DNA of 64,000 bases, taken from assembly GCA_033032865.1 (NCBI GenBank), contig JAWHQI010000023.1:248001-312000 (forward strand). Direction: 5' to 3'. The stretch is from Dactylorhiza incarnata. Lineage: Eukaryota > Streptophyta > Magnoliopsida > Asparagales > Orchidaceae. The notes under the pieces were generated by a model. It was not told the DNA's origin. It did not search any database and was given only the letters and a program-made list of their open reading frames with translations. How positions within the stretch are numbered: the stretch's first letter is position 1; each line of letters opens with the position of its first letter. A program made the translations under genes and the position numbers. Below, one piece after another: positions 10,500 through 21,177 of the stretch.

Positions 10500-11245
10500 C
10501 TTGGCCACATGCATCTCGGCCATCTCTTTTATCACCTCCTCCACTTTCTCTGCCTTCTCATTCCTTCTATTTCTCCTGGTCCTTCCTGCTTCCCTTGTCA
10601 ACCTGGAGGCGGAAGACTTGCTCCTGGAACCGATCTGCGTTGCTTCTCAGTGTCTCCCCCTTCTTCTGTTGAATCAATAATAGGGACTCGGGCCCCTTCC
10701 TCCCCTTCTTCGAGGTGGAGAACCTTAACAAGAAACTCCGATGCAGGTCCTTGAAGCTGTAGATGGTACCTGATGGGAGCTGGTGATACCAGTCTTTTGA
10801 CTCTCCCTTGAAAGTGATGGTGAAGAGCCTGCACTTGGAGGCTTCTGTCATCTGCCTGACCGAGACCATGTCTTCAAACCACTGGAGGTGTTGAATAAGG
10901 TCATCCTTCCCTGCATAGTAAGACCTGTTAGGCTTGCTGAACCCGTCGGGAACGGGAGCTGAGATGATCAGCTCGCAGAAGGGACTTCATCATCTTCCCT
11001 GGTGAGTCGAAGGCATTCGCTCCATCTCTCCACCGGGGTAGCCGGTCCTTGGAGAGCCGTTGAAGAGCCCTCTTGCTTGGAGACACGAGCCCTCCCCTGT
11101 GGCTAGCTCCTTCCCTTGCCGACGTGCTTGCCCCGTCTCTATCGGAGATGGCAAGGCGAGCGCAGGTGCGGGTGGTGTCGAGCACTCGCCGCGAGGGGGA
11201 GTGCGACCCGCATGAGCTCCATAACCGACTCCTTGAACTCTTCAA
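10500..11245 (-). pseudogene. Gypsy-type gag of element B
   Basis: The - frame from about 10960 to 10567 matches the Retrotrans_gag pattern of plant Gypsy elements: a PVPDGFSKPNRSYYAGKDDL stretch, then IQHLQWFEDMVSVRQMTEA, then CRLFTITFKGESKDWYHQLP (the KGxAxxWYxxLP hallmark), then FSTSKKGRKGPESLLLIQQ (the S.LL.I.Q motif). It stops at 10567; an acidic/lysine-rich frame follows near 10500-10560. The N-terminal part (10928-11245) is in another frame, rich in Ser and Arg. No zinc knuckle, protease or polymerase follows; instead the 169-bp array begins. As part of a capsid-type protein it would serve particle assembly, but here it looks truncated. Confidence 0.82.
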
Positions 11246-11347
11246 AATCCCTTTTCTTCACACACTTGCTGGTAGGGGGTGAGTCCCCCATCTCATCGCT
11301 TCCAGCCATGAGACTTGCTCAGAGCTTTCCGAACTAGCTGCTTCCAC

Positions 11348-11360
11348 GCTCACCGCACCA
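11348..11360 (-). promoter_or_regulatory. Primer-binding site of element B
   Basis: The complement reads TGGTGCGGTGAGC, three bases inside the 5' LTR (- strand sense). Element C has TGGTGCGGTGAG at the same place. Starting with TGG fits a tRNA CCA end; I cannot name the tRNA. Confidence 0.7.
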
Positions 11361-11363
11361 TAA

Positions 11364-12284
11364 TGTTGAAACCAGAGAACTGGTCTTGACGTTCGCAAGG
11401 GGGATGCAGCTAACCCTTACTTGACCCGAGCTAGAACCCTTGACCAGTTTCTAAGAACCGAAAGGCCTTCCCTTGAAGAACACTTGAGTCTAGAAACAGA
11501 CCCCTTAAGCTGCAGCGTGGAGGTCCCACCACACACCCAGAAGTTCAACGAGAGATCCCCCTCCCAAGCCAATGTTGAGCCTGGGCACCTTGGAGGGCAC
11601 TAAGGACCACCTCACCGTCAACCTTCACTGACAGGAGGAGGGTGTAGTGCTTACTCACAACACACACGCGAGGAAGGGGGTATCAACATCCCTTCCCAAG
11701 GTGCCCATGGGGGTCTATTTATAGACTTCCCAAAATTGGGATGTGGATAGCCAAAAATCTAATATCTGCAGCTCAACAACTAACCTGAATGACCAAAACA
11801 GGAGGGGGTGAGTGGATCTTGAGACGTCCACTCCCCCCTTGCTGGGGGTCAGGAGAGTGGACCGAATGGTCCACCGCCTGGGCTTGGGCGAGTGGACCAC
11901 TCGGTCCACTCTCCTTAGGGGAGAGTGGACCCATGGTCCACTCCCATGAGTGCCCGGGGCGAGTGGACCACAGGTCTACTCGCCCCTCACCCTGGGCGAG
12001 TGGACCATGGTCCATTCGCCACCCTTGGGCGAGTGGACCATAGGTCCACTCGCCCGGGGCTTGGGCGAGTGGACCATAGGTCCACTCGCCCGGGGCTTGG
12101 GCGAGTGGACCACTAGGTCCACTCGCCCAGGAAGTGGACTTCCGGTCCACTTCCTCCCACTTGGGACTGCATCTTTGTTCCCTACGGCCTCCAATTGGTC
12201 GATCTTCTGCGTCACGGTCACCCTCTCTATCCTGACCTCATCCGCGTTGGGTCATACCGACTCGGAAAATATGAGGGTTGTACA
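11364..12284 (-). repeat. 5' LTR of element B
   Basis: 921 bp; longer than its partner because the hairpin units at 11835-12150 have expanded. TATA palindrome GTCTATTTATAGAC at 11713-11726. Confidence 0.92.
11835..12150. repeat. Hairpin-unit array in U3 of B (5' LTR copy)
   Basis: About nine tandem units with arms such as GGGCGAGTGGACC / GGTCCACTCGCCC around 'ata'. Adjacent units near 12020-12100 are virtually identical, indicating recent expansion. Confidence 0.92.
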
Positions 12285-12569
12285 ATGTTGGCGTTCTTGA
12301 AGCGATCGTACTTCGTATGGAATATGCGTTGTAGACCTTCTCCTTCAAAATCTTCTTTAGATCATCATGTTAGCCCAAGGGAGATCTCTTGATTGCTGTA
12401 CACGAGCCTCTCTCAAAATTATTGGAATTCTGGAATCATCTCTGATAGAATGAGAGGAGTTGTACTTTAAATAGCCACAGAAGCTAACGCGTGGCGTCAA
12501 GAGTTAACGTCGGCGTTTGTGAATGTGCACTGTCATGGCTGAGATCGTGCAACCGCCAAGATCGTGGCA

Positions 12570-12850
12570 GTTCGTCGAACGGCATCAAATTTCATCGAAC
12601 TCAATTTCATCGAACGTCATCAAAGTTCGTCGAACACAATTTTGTCGAACGCCATCAAAGTTCATCGAACGCAATGTCGCCGAACTCAATTTCGTCGAAC
12701 GCCATCAAAGTTCATCGAACGCAATGTCGCCGAACTCAATTTTGTCGAACGACCTCAAAGTTCGTCGAACGCAATTTCGTCGAACTCAATTTCGTCGAAC
12801 GCCATCAAAGTTTGTCGAACGTAGTGTCGTCGAACTCAATTTCATCGAAT
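12570..12850. repeat. 50-bp repeats with GTTCGTCGAAC dyads (3' LTR of G)
   Basis: Units of about 50 bp (gttcgtcgaacgcaatgtcg-ccgaactcaatttcgtcgaacgccatcaaa) contain several TTCGTCGAA palindromic cores. It lies in U3 of the LTR of G. Confidence 0.9.
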
Positions 12851-13177
12851 GGCTAGCGCCCAGCATTAAGTCCCAACGTCTGGCGTTGTCTCTGGCTTCT
12901 CGACGGATTCGTTCTCGACGGCATTTCTTCTCGACGGTTTCTTCTCAACGGATGTTAACGGTTTCTTCTCAACGGATGTTAACGCGGGGCGTTAACTAAT
13001 AACGCGGGCGTTAGCTCTCTTTCCACAGAGTCATCTCCATTCAGTATACTACTCATAGGGATGTGTAGTTATAGTTCCTGTACAACCTGCATACTATAAA
13101 CACACAAAATACAAGATCAAATACAACACGGTATTTGTTATTCTCAAACCAAGAGATGCGGAACATAGGCTCCAACA

Positions 13178-13191
13178 ATCTCCCCCTTTTG
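13178..13191 (-). promoter_or_regulatory. Polypurine tract of element G
   Basis: The complement of atctcccccttttg is a purine run directly next to the 3' LTR end (TGTTGGAGCC in - sense), the usual Copia arrangement. Confidence 0.85.
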
Positions 13192-16100
13192 ATAATAACA
13201 AATACCTGTATGAGAAATTAGTGAGATTAAGACCATTTGTGTTTGTAGATAAGTGAGGTAATAATATATGCATGAATAACAGGTTAAAAGAATGATAGAA
13301 TTGAAAGCGATAATGCATACTCTTTCTATATGAAGTCCTCCCCCTACATAAGTGTTCTCTTATAATTTACTCCCCCTAAATATCTAATTGACTAGATTTC
13401 TCAATTTCTCCTCCCCCTTTTGTTATTAGCAAAAGTGGGTAGGGATGAGTGTACATCTATTAAGATTGATTAGGAACCACTTATTGAAGGATTGTCATGA
13501 TCGAGCATATGATATTGTATGCTCATCCTTTATGATTACTCCTCCTACATAAATACTTTCTTTGAGGTTGAAATCATTATAATGTACTCCCCCTAAATAT
13601 TAGATTTATGTAATTTATTCTCCCCTTTTGGTAGTATCAAAAGAGGGTTTAGGTGAGAGTGTGCAATAAGGAGTAATATGTTCTATGTCGAGAAGAAAAA
13701 TAGGATGCAATCAAAAGTTTGTTAAATACTACTTGTTAAGAAAAATATAAGCATGATGGAACATATAGTAGTAAGCAACATAGCTGACATGATAAAGTAA
13801 GCATTCTATTTTAAGATATCATTTGTTGAAAAGAAAACAACGGTGTTAAAAATAATAGACATGAATGAACATTAGTGGTAAAATTAGCAGAAGAATATAA
13901 TAAGCACTCTTAAACATAAACATCTTTTTAGAAGGTAAAATCATACAAAGGATAATGAGTTTTAAATTTAAAAAGTTGATGTTTGAGTTAAAGATTCAAG
14001 AGATGCTATTTCATTAAGATAAAATTGCAAGCATAATTTGATGATATCAAGAAAAGATACAAAGACTACAATGTAATCAAATTTGCATTTCAAGTAAACA
14101 TAAACATTGTAGCGATCATGCTTTATTATCTAGTGCATTTACTTAAGTTTGTTGAGAATTTAGTAGATGAGCATTAGGATCCAATTCTCATGAGTAGAAG
14201 TTTTATGAAAGATAATGATGTGTACAAAGTAGTGTTTTGATAAAGTATACAAGTGAATCAATCAAAAACACATGACATATATAATGAAATAACACAACAT
14301 TAAAATACACAAATAATATTACTTCCACAATATTTCAATGCACATAAATAAAGAGTACAACTACCAAGGTGTTCTGCACACACAATGCTTATTAAGACTT
14401 ATCAGGGTGCAAAGTAGTGCTTGGGGATCACATTTATACTTTTTAGCTTTATTTTCATTTTTTTGTGATCCGGTATACTAAGAGAAGTGGTGTATAAATT
14501 GTTTGCTACAAGACACTTTACAATTCTTTAGCCAAGGTGCTCAACCTCACAATTCTCATTAAGACTTATCAGGAGGGTGAGTAGTGCTTGGTGGAGTTTT
14601 TCTTGTCATTTATTAATTGCTTTTTAGTTTAGTGACTAAGGACTCTGAATTCACTTGATTTGCAAACATAGCATTTGAAACCACATTTCTCTAAAGAATA
14701 AGTGAATGAAAGACAAAGAATTGTAATAACCAATTCAATGTTGTGTAGGTAATCATTTATGCATTTTAATTATTTATGTTATTACACTACACAATCATGC
14801 AAGTATAAGATTGTAAACATATGTAGATTATCAAAAATAAGTGAGTGAATAAATCATTATCAAACATAATACATTACTCATACTTAGAGACATGCTAAGC
14901 ATTTCTACACATGTATATCTACAATCAATTTCATTGCACATAACAAGATAATTTTCAAGGCATGACAAATACAAAACAATGTTTTTTTAAGAAACTTGAA
15001 AGTTAAATTAAACATTGTATTTAATCTTTAATTGATATAATTAATCATCCTTGGCAATGGCAATGAATAACAATCAGTTTTTATAAATTTTTGAATTTTT
15101 ATATATGCACAAAACAATAAACACACATAAAGAGAAAAACATATTTTTGTTCTTTGAAATTGTTTTGTAATTTTGTATTTGTTTTTTATATATATATATT
15201 CTCTGGAAAACATAGAAGCCTCTTTAGCGCAATCAGTAAATGATATTCTATGCCAGAAAAATAAACTCAAAATAATGCATGAGAAAATACATATATATAT
15301 ATATATATATTTAAAGAAATAAAATTTTGTTTTAAAGGAAATAAAAAGAGAAAAAATTTTACAAACAGAGAAATAAAACACACAAAATATTAAAATAATA
15401 CCAGAAATTACTCAAAACAACAACAAAAAAACTTTTGGAGCTAAGGAGCTAACGCCAGGCGTTAGCTTCTTAACGCCGAGACAGAATTGCAAATTTTGAT
15501 GTTTTGAAAAAAACATTTTTCACAATTCACTTGTATTATAAAGAGTCCTTCCTTCAGTTGAAATTTCAGAGTATATTAATTAGATTTGAAGGCTCTTTTA
15601 ACATGTTTTTGGTGATTTTTCAAATACTTGTGTTTTGTAAAAACATTAAAGCTCAAAATAATAAAATACGCAAACACAAGATGCAATGTTAGAACAAAAA
15701 AACAAATATGCATGATTTAAGTATAAAGAGTGAGATAATATTCATGCAATGAATATAATATAAGTATATCTAAGATCAAGATACCTTAACTACATGACTA
15801 CCACTCTAGCCCCGTACTAAGTGACGGATGGTCATGAGGAGCTGCACACATGCCGTAGGTTGGGGTGTTAATCCCATATTCATACAAAAGACAACGATCA
15901 ACCTAGCACTCTTTCCCCCAGTGCCTCGTAAGGCCCTACTGGAACCCTCCCCGGTTAAGAACAAGACATGACTTAGAGGTTAGGTCTCTAATGCACACAA
16001 TCCTACGCCCTCGCTATTGTGAGACACATGTCATTGGTTTAATGATTAAGGATATTCTAAGCGTGTAAGCCTTAAATATATAAACTATGGTATAATTGCA

Positions 16101-17490
16101 TGATTAGTTTTGGATTTACACTTATATCGAAGATTGCTGATTTTAAATCCATTTAGAAAATTTTTATTCATGCAAAAAACTACAAAGAAAATTATGATTT
16201 TCAGATTTTAGTAATATAATTTACTTTAGCATTGCAAGATATATAACTAGCATGGACATTGATTTCTACCAATGGTAAGTGATGATGCTAGTATGATTAA
16301 TTACGACAACAAGGTGCAAAGCTAAGTAAAGTTGGACAAATATATAATTGAATTGCATGTATTCAAACATAGAGTTTTGAATTTTCATAGACCTAGAAAG
16401 AAGTGACAATTCTATTTGATTTCATCTTGTTGAGATCAAGTTAATTCATAGGTCTAAAGATACTTAGATACATGCAAACAATAGAGAAGCACATCACACA
16501 CACAAAACAAGATATGAAACTATAATACCAATTGCAATCATATATTTCATAATTCCTAAGGTTGATAGAATTAGTTGATTTAAGATAGGTCTTGATAGAT
16601 CATGAATTATGATATATGAATATAGTGAATTTTAGCATAGGATATCAATAGATCATGGTGGTGATTGTATGGTTCATATTTATCTTTTAATATGTAGTGA
16701 CAGCTTGTAAAGTGAATATTATACTACATATATATAAAGGAACAAAAAATTTGTTTTGGTTATTTTGAAATGTTTTGTAAATTTTCTTTTTGATTTTAAT
16801 TTGTAAAAATTAGACAAAACAAATACAAGGTATATGAAAGTAGAAGATAATGATACTTAACATAGTAAAATAATTTTTCAAAAAATAATAATTAGAGAAA
16901 TCAAAATTTGTAGGAAAATATGCTACCGCCGGCGTTAGTGATAACGCCTGGCGTTAGCAACAGAGTTACAATATTTGATTTAAAACACATTGTTTTTTAT
17001 ATTATTTGATTCTGATTTTTCTCGATTATGATTTTCAATATAGGGGTTATTATATGCAGCAACGAAAAATAGACAAATATGCAATAAGTTGTGCATTTAA
17101 TATTTTAGCCTAAGACCCCTAAAAGTCCATTTAAATCCAATTTTGAAAGTAATTTAATTAGTCTTTATAATATCATTTAGCAAATTTAGCATTCAATTTA
17201 TAATGATAATATAAGACATATATAGGCAATGGATTTAACAGGAATAAAACATAGAAAAATAAAAGATAGATCACTTAAAAATTATGACTTTATGTTCAAT
17301 TTAATTCAATTTGATTTGTTAAATATTATGCTTAAAATGAAAGTCATATCTCTTGATATATAAAGTGATCATAAACAAGTTGGCTCAAAAATAAAAAAAT
17401 AAACAAAAGAAAAGGACAACAAAGCATATCATGAAGTAGAATGATGATATTTCATTTATAATTTATTTCTACTTCATGCAATACAATGAT
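13192..17490 (-). other. AT-rich non-coding interior of element G
   Basis: About 4.3 kb with no credible frame on either strand. It contains simple AT repeats (about 15292-15310), two diverged copies of 'attaagacttatcaggg..g..agtagtgcttgg' (about 14390-14425 and 14560-14600), two pairs of TAACGC/GCGTTA dyads (15449-15480 and 16922-16958) and a GC-richer island (15790-16050). Integrase, RT and RNase H would be expected here in a complete Copia element and are absent. Confidence 0.8.
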
Positions 17491-17492
17491 TC

Positions 17493-18314
17493 CTAGTGAA
17501 TGAGAAATTTAGGTATCCAAAGGGGACCAAGTGTGATGGTTCCTTTGGGTACCCAAATACATTGTGTTGGCTTTTGGAGAGATAGTGATGAATGGGCCTT
17601 TACAAGTGGATCTAGTGTTTCATTTTTAATTTTGGGCCTCCATTCATACTTTGGTTGTTTATCTTTTAAATTCATATTATGATTATTTGACATCTTTTTG
17701 TGATGATAGCTGTTTGAAAAATAATTCATTTGGGATTTATGTTTATTCAAATTATTTTTCAAAATAAATTGATGTTGATAATCATAATGAATTTTATTAT
17801 ATAGATTCTTTGAGAGTTTATAAGAGTGATGGTCTTTCTTAAGAATTGAATGTTGAAAAAGTGAGTTACAATATGTTTTAAATGATTGGTCCTTATTTTG
17901 ATGATTTTCATTTCCAATCTTTCTTATAGACATACTCTTATAATATGAAGTTAAGCTTTTAGACTTTTGATAATTTGATAAACTAGAAATAAAAGATTTT
18001 TTATTATATGAAAAATTTTGAATAAACATTTTTAATGATTCTAGTTTATCCTTTAAATTATCATTTTCTTTTATCAATTTTTCATTATGCTCTTTTGAAG
18101 TTAAAAGACCTTTTCCCAAAACCTTGAGTTCTTCTTTAAAAATATTATAATCAAAATAAGGTTTAGCATTTTTAATTAAAGAGCATGAAAGAGAATTTGA
18201 AACATCAATATAAGATTCTACTTTAGCGTTTGCTTTTAAAGTTTTATTTTCTAAACGTAATTTGGAATTAGCATGTTTCAACTTTGAAATTTTACGTTTA
18301 GCAAATTTAAGCAC
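17493..18314 (-). pseudogene. Copia-like gag, central/C-terminal part, of element G
   Basis: A 273-codon - frame rich in Lys, Asn and Ser. Residues about 5-40 and 80-100 (KRKISKLKHANSKLRLENK; KLIKENDNLKDKLESLK) look like coiled coils, as in the C-terminal half of long Copia gags of the SIRE/Maximus type. It ends with PTQCIWVPKGTI and a second LWIPK, resembling the 'K.IWVPK' repeats those gags carry before protease. No CCHC knuckle is visible. It continues the two upstream frames (18429-18659 and 18671-18874) after in-frame stops, so the gene is broken. Lineage assignment is tentative. Confidence 0.6.
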
Positions 18315-18428
18315 ACGAAATGTAGAAATAGAATTTGTTACAAAAAGAGAAGATTTAGATTTTCTTACCTTGCTATAGTTTCTGTCTTCTCTTTTGCTTG
18401 ATGTTTTGTCATTAATTGAGTTTGTTGT

Positions 18429-18874
18429 TTATTGGGTCCCAACAGAGTTCAATATTGTTTCTCTCTTAGATAGATCTTCCTCCAAGCAGGTGTCCTCGTC
18501 GATTTCTTCTCTTGGATCCATAAGGAATTCCTCTTGTTCATCATCTGGGGAAGGAAGACTATAAGTATTCTCAAGAAATTTCCAAACTTCAAAAGTAGTA
18601 GGAAGCGCATAAATAAGTTTGAAAATATTTTGATCTAGAACACAATATAGACTATTCATGGATTTGGCATTTAAAACATTTCATTTTTATTTAGAATAAT
18701 TGGGGGCATTTTAATTGTAATATTCCAAACTTCAATATCCAAAGTTTTAAGAAATTTTTCCATAAGTGTTATCCACCCATTATAATTTTCACCAATAAAT
18801 AAAGGTGGTGATAATAATTTTTCATTTTCATAAAACTTATACCCTCTAGAAGATGTGAGATCATGAATCGCCAT
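18429..18874 (-). pseudogene. Copia-like gag N-terminus of element G, interrupted
   Basis: Two consecutive - frames. The first (ATG at 18874) reads PPLFIGENYNGWITLMEKFL, close to the 'P.F.G.NY..W...M..FL' start of Copia UBN2/DUF4219 gags. The second (18659 down to 18429) reads NSLYCVLDQNIFKLIYALPT then FEVWKFLENTY, the 'LY.ALD...F..I....TA.E.W..L...Y' block of UBN2. A stop at about 18668 separates them. The ATG lies about 35 nt from the PBS, consistent with the gag start. Confidence 0.75.
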
Positions 18875-18910
18875 TATTCCCGGTTGTGAAGCCGTATTGG
18901 AATAACCTAC

Positions 18911-18922
18911 CCTCTGATACCA
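18911..18922 (-). promoter_or_regulatory. Primer-binding site of element G
   Basis: The complement is TGGTATCAGAGG, the standard initiator-methionine tRNA primer site, two bases from the LTR end. Confidence 0.92.
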
Positions 18923-18924
18923 CG

Positions 18925-20685
18925 TGTTGGATCTTACGGCGCCCTTAGAGGGGGTGAATAAGGGTTTTATGGAATTTTAAATCTTAATTAAATTTATCAA
19001 GGATTGTAATCAAAGTTTAGGAATATTTTATAAGAAAATATATTTTGATATCTTAGAAAAGATTGTATTGAAGATTCCTTTTTAAACAAGAGAAACAAAA
19101 CTTTTTGTTAACTGTTGCTAACGTCGGCGTTAAGTGTTAACGCTGGGCGTTAGCTCTCCAGAAAATATACCTTAGCACAAAAAGATTGCCGCGGTGATTT
19201 AACTTATGAAATCTTAAATGAAATACAATTCTAGAAAATCAGAGATAATGAAAACAATTATTGTATTTCAAAGATAATTACACAAATGTTAATTTTAATA
19301 CTTTAATGAAAATATAAATTAAAACATTCTTGAAGAAGAAATAAAATCAATTGAATAGAACATTAAAAGACGTGATTTTATTTCATAATAAATTGAATAC
19401 ACAAATATCTGATTTCTATAACGCTAGAAATCAAGGCGAGAATATATAAAAACACTTTTTGTTATTTCACGGGTCCTTCTCCCAAGGACCGGTTGGCTAT
19501 AGCATATCTTACCCCAGATAAGGCCTCTAGCCACCCCCTAGATCTACCCTCGACCTAGTCGCCACGCACAAGGCGGCGAATTGCCCCCTAAGCCGCACAA
19601 GGACCTAATCGCCAACAACCGCGGCGAATTTACCCACAGAATCCTTCCCGGAATCCGACGTTCTCCCCGAACGATTTCTCCACACCAAAATACAAAAGGA
19701 AATAAAATAAAAGATTACAAGATAAAGTAAGAAAAACTCCCCAAGAAATTCTGAAGGTGAAGACAAAGGCGATATAGACGTTGGCGTTCTTGAAGCCATC
19801 GTCCTTCGTATGGAATATGCGTTGTAGACCTTCTCCTTCAAAATCTTCTTTAGATCATCATGTTAGCCCAAGGGAGATCTCTTGATTGCTGTACACGAGC
19901 CTCTCTCAAAATTATTGAAATTTTGGAATCATCTCTGATAGAATGAGAGGAGTTGTACTTTAAATAGCCACAGAAGCTAACGCGTGGCGTTAAGAGTTAA
20001 CGCCGGCCTTAGTGAACGTGCACTATCGTGGATGAGATAGTGCAACCGCCAAGATCGTGGCAGTTCGTCGAACGGCATCAAATTTTGTCGAACGAAATTT
20101 TGTCGAACTCAATTTCGTCGAACGTCATCAAAGTTTGTCGAACACAGTTTCGTCGAACGCCATCAAAGTTCGTCGAACGCAATGTCGCCGAACTCAATTT
20201 CGTCGAACGCCATTAAAGTTCGTCGAACGCAATGTCGCCGAACTCAATTTCGTCGAACGCCATCAAAGTTCATCGAACGCAATTTCGATGAACTCAATTT
20301 CGTCGAACGTCATCAAAGTTCGTCGAACGCAGTGTCGCCGAACTCAATTTCGTCGAACGGCTAGCGCCCAGCGTTAAGTCCTAACGCCTGGCGTTGTCTC
20401 TGGCTTCTCGACGGATTCTTTCTCGACGGCATTTCTTCTCGACGGTTTCTTCTCAACGGATGTTAACGGTTTCTTCTCAACGGATGTTAACGCGGGGCGT
20501 TAACTACTAACGCGGGCGTTAGCTCTCTTTCCAGAGAGTCATCTCCATTCAGTATACTACTCATAGGGATGTGTAGCTATAGTTCCTGTACAACCTGCAT
20601 ACTATAAACACACAAAATACAAGATCAAATACAACACGGTATTTGTTATTCTCAAACCAAGAGATGCGGAACATAGGCTCCAACA
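18925..20685 (-). repeat. 5' LTR of element G, 1,761 bp, uninterrupted
   Basis: Runs TGTTGGATC...GGCTCCAACA. It carries four TAACGC/GCGTTA dyad pairs (19119-19153, 19977-20011, 20360-20397, 20486-20522), a 50-bp TTCGTCGAA repeat array (20060-20360) and a TATTTAAA-like TATA on the - strand near 19957-19966. Confidence 0.93.
20060..20360. repeat. 50-bp repeats with GTTCGTCGAAC dyads (5' LTR of G)
   Basis: Same array as 12570-12850; about six units, upstream of the putative TATA in - sense. Confidence 0.9.
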
Positions 20686-21115
20686 GTCTCGCCCTCAGTC
20701 CGCCCAGCAGGGGAGGACTCTGCTTCAGGCCGCCCAGCATGGGCGGTCTCGCCCTCAGTCCGCCCAGCAGGGGCGGACTTCTTTAGACCGCCCAGCAGGG
20801 GCGGTTTCGCCCTCAGTCCTCCCAGCAGGGGCAGACTCTGCTTTAGGCCGCCCAGCAGGGGCGGTCTCACCCTCAGTCTGCCCAGCAGGGGTGGACTCCT
20901 TTCGGCCGCCTAGAAGGGGAGGTCTCGCCCTCAGTCCGCCCAGCAGGGGCGGTTTCACCCTCAGTCCGCCCAGTAGGGGCGGACTCTGCTTCAGGCCGCC
21001 CAGCAGGGGCGGTCTCGCCCTCAGTCCGCCCAGCAGGGGCAGACTCCTCCCTCAATCTGCCATTATGGGCGGTCTTGCCCTTAGTCCGCCAGCAGCAGGG
21101 GCGGACTCCTTCCCA
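20686..21115 (+). repeat. 30-bp GC-rich hairpin repeats, right part
   Basis: About 14 further units of the array broken by element G, including many copies of CCGCCCAGCAGGGGCGG. It lies immediately upstream of the TATA box at 21164, in U3 of the LTR of element A. Confidence 0.9.
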
Positions 21116-21163
21116 GTTCTCCCAGGTGATGACGTCATTTGATTCCAGAAGATTCCTCCCCAT

Positions 21164-21177
21164 GCCTATAAATAGGC
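21164..21177 (+). promoter_or_regulatory. TATA box of LTR A, palindromic
   Basis: GCCTATAAATAGGC: six-base arms around a central AA. It lies just downstream of the hairpin-repeat array. Confidence 0.75.

Larger units (their letters stand above)
6243..12284 (-). mobile_element. Tat-like non-autonomous LTR element B
   Basis: LTRs 6243-7090 (848 bp) and 11364-12284 (921 bp) start TGTTGAAACCAGAGAAC and end GGGTT(A/G)TACA. The target duplication is ACGTT (6238-6242) versus ATGTT (12285-12289); the undisturbed copy of the LTR of G reads ACGTT, so the right copy has changed C to T. A candidate PBS, complement of TGGTGCGGTGAGC (11348-11360), abuts the right LTR, and a polypurine tract, complement of GAAAAGAGCGGGGATTG (about 7091-7107), abuts the left, so it reads on the - strand. 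Order in that sense: LTR, gag (about 11245-10500), minisatellites of 169, 81 and 148 bp, polypurine tract, LTR. No pol is recognisable. Confidence 0.9.
5380..13177 (-). repeat. 3' LTR of G, split by element B
   Basis: Segments 5380-6242 and 12290-13177 together match 18925-20685. The break is filled by element B, and 12285-12289 is the duplicated target. Compared with the 5' LTR, several GCGTTA/TAACGC motifs here show C-to-T changes (for example at 5581-5612 and 12483-12518). Confidence 0.93.
5380..20685 (-). mobile_element. Copia-like gag-only LTR retrotransposon G
   Basis: Two LTRs of about 1.75 kb bound the element. Target duplication GTCTC is present on both sides (5375-5379 and 20686-20690). 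PBS (complement of TGGTATCAGAGG, 18911-18922) abuts the right LTR and the polypurine tract (complement of AAAAGGGGGAGAT, about 13178-13191) abuts the left, so the element reads on the - strand. Without the nested element B it is about 9.26 kb. The interior encodes only a broken gag next to the PBS; about 4.3 kb of AT-rich DNA (13192-17490) has no integrase, RT or RNase H that I can find. This is the layout of a non-autonomous element (TR-GAG or large-derivative type). The left LTR end reads TATTGG instead of TGTTGG. Confidence 0.93.

Noticed and set aside
18911..18922. Possible tRNA genes at TGGTATCAGAG sites
   Set aside because: Only 11-12 bases complementary to the tRNA 3' end are present, next to LTR ends; these are primer-binding sites.
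20686..21115. CRISPR-like array of short palindromic repeats
   Set aside because: Repeats are contiguous without unique spacers, no cas genes are present, and the array sits inside a plant LTR upstream of a TATA box.
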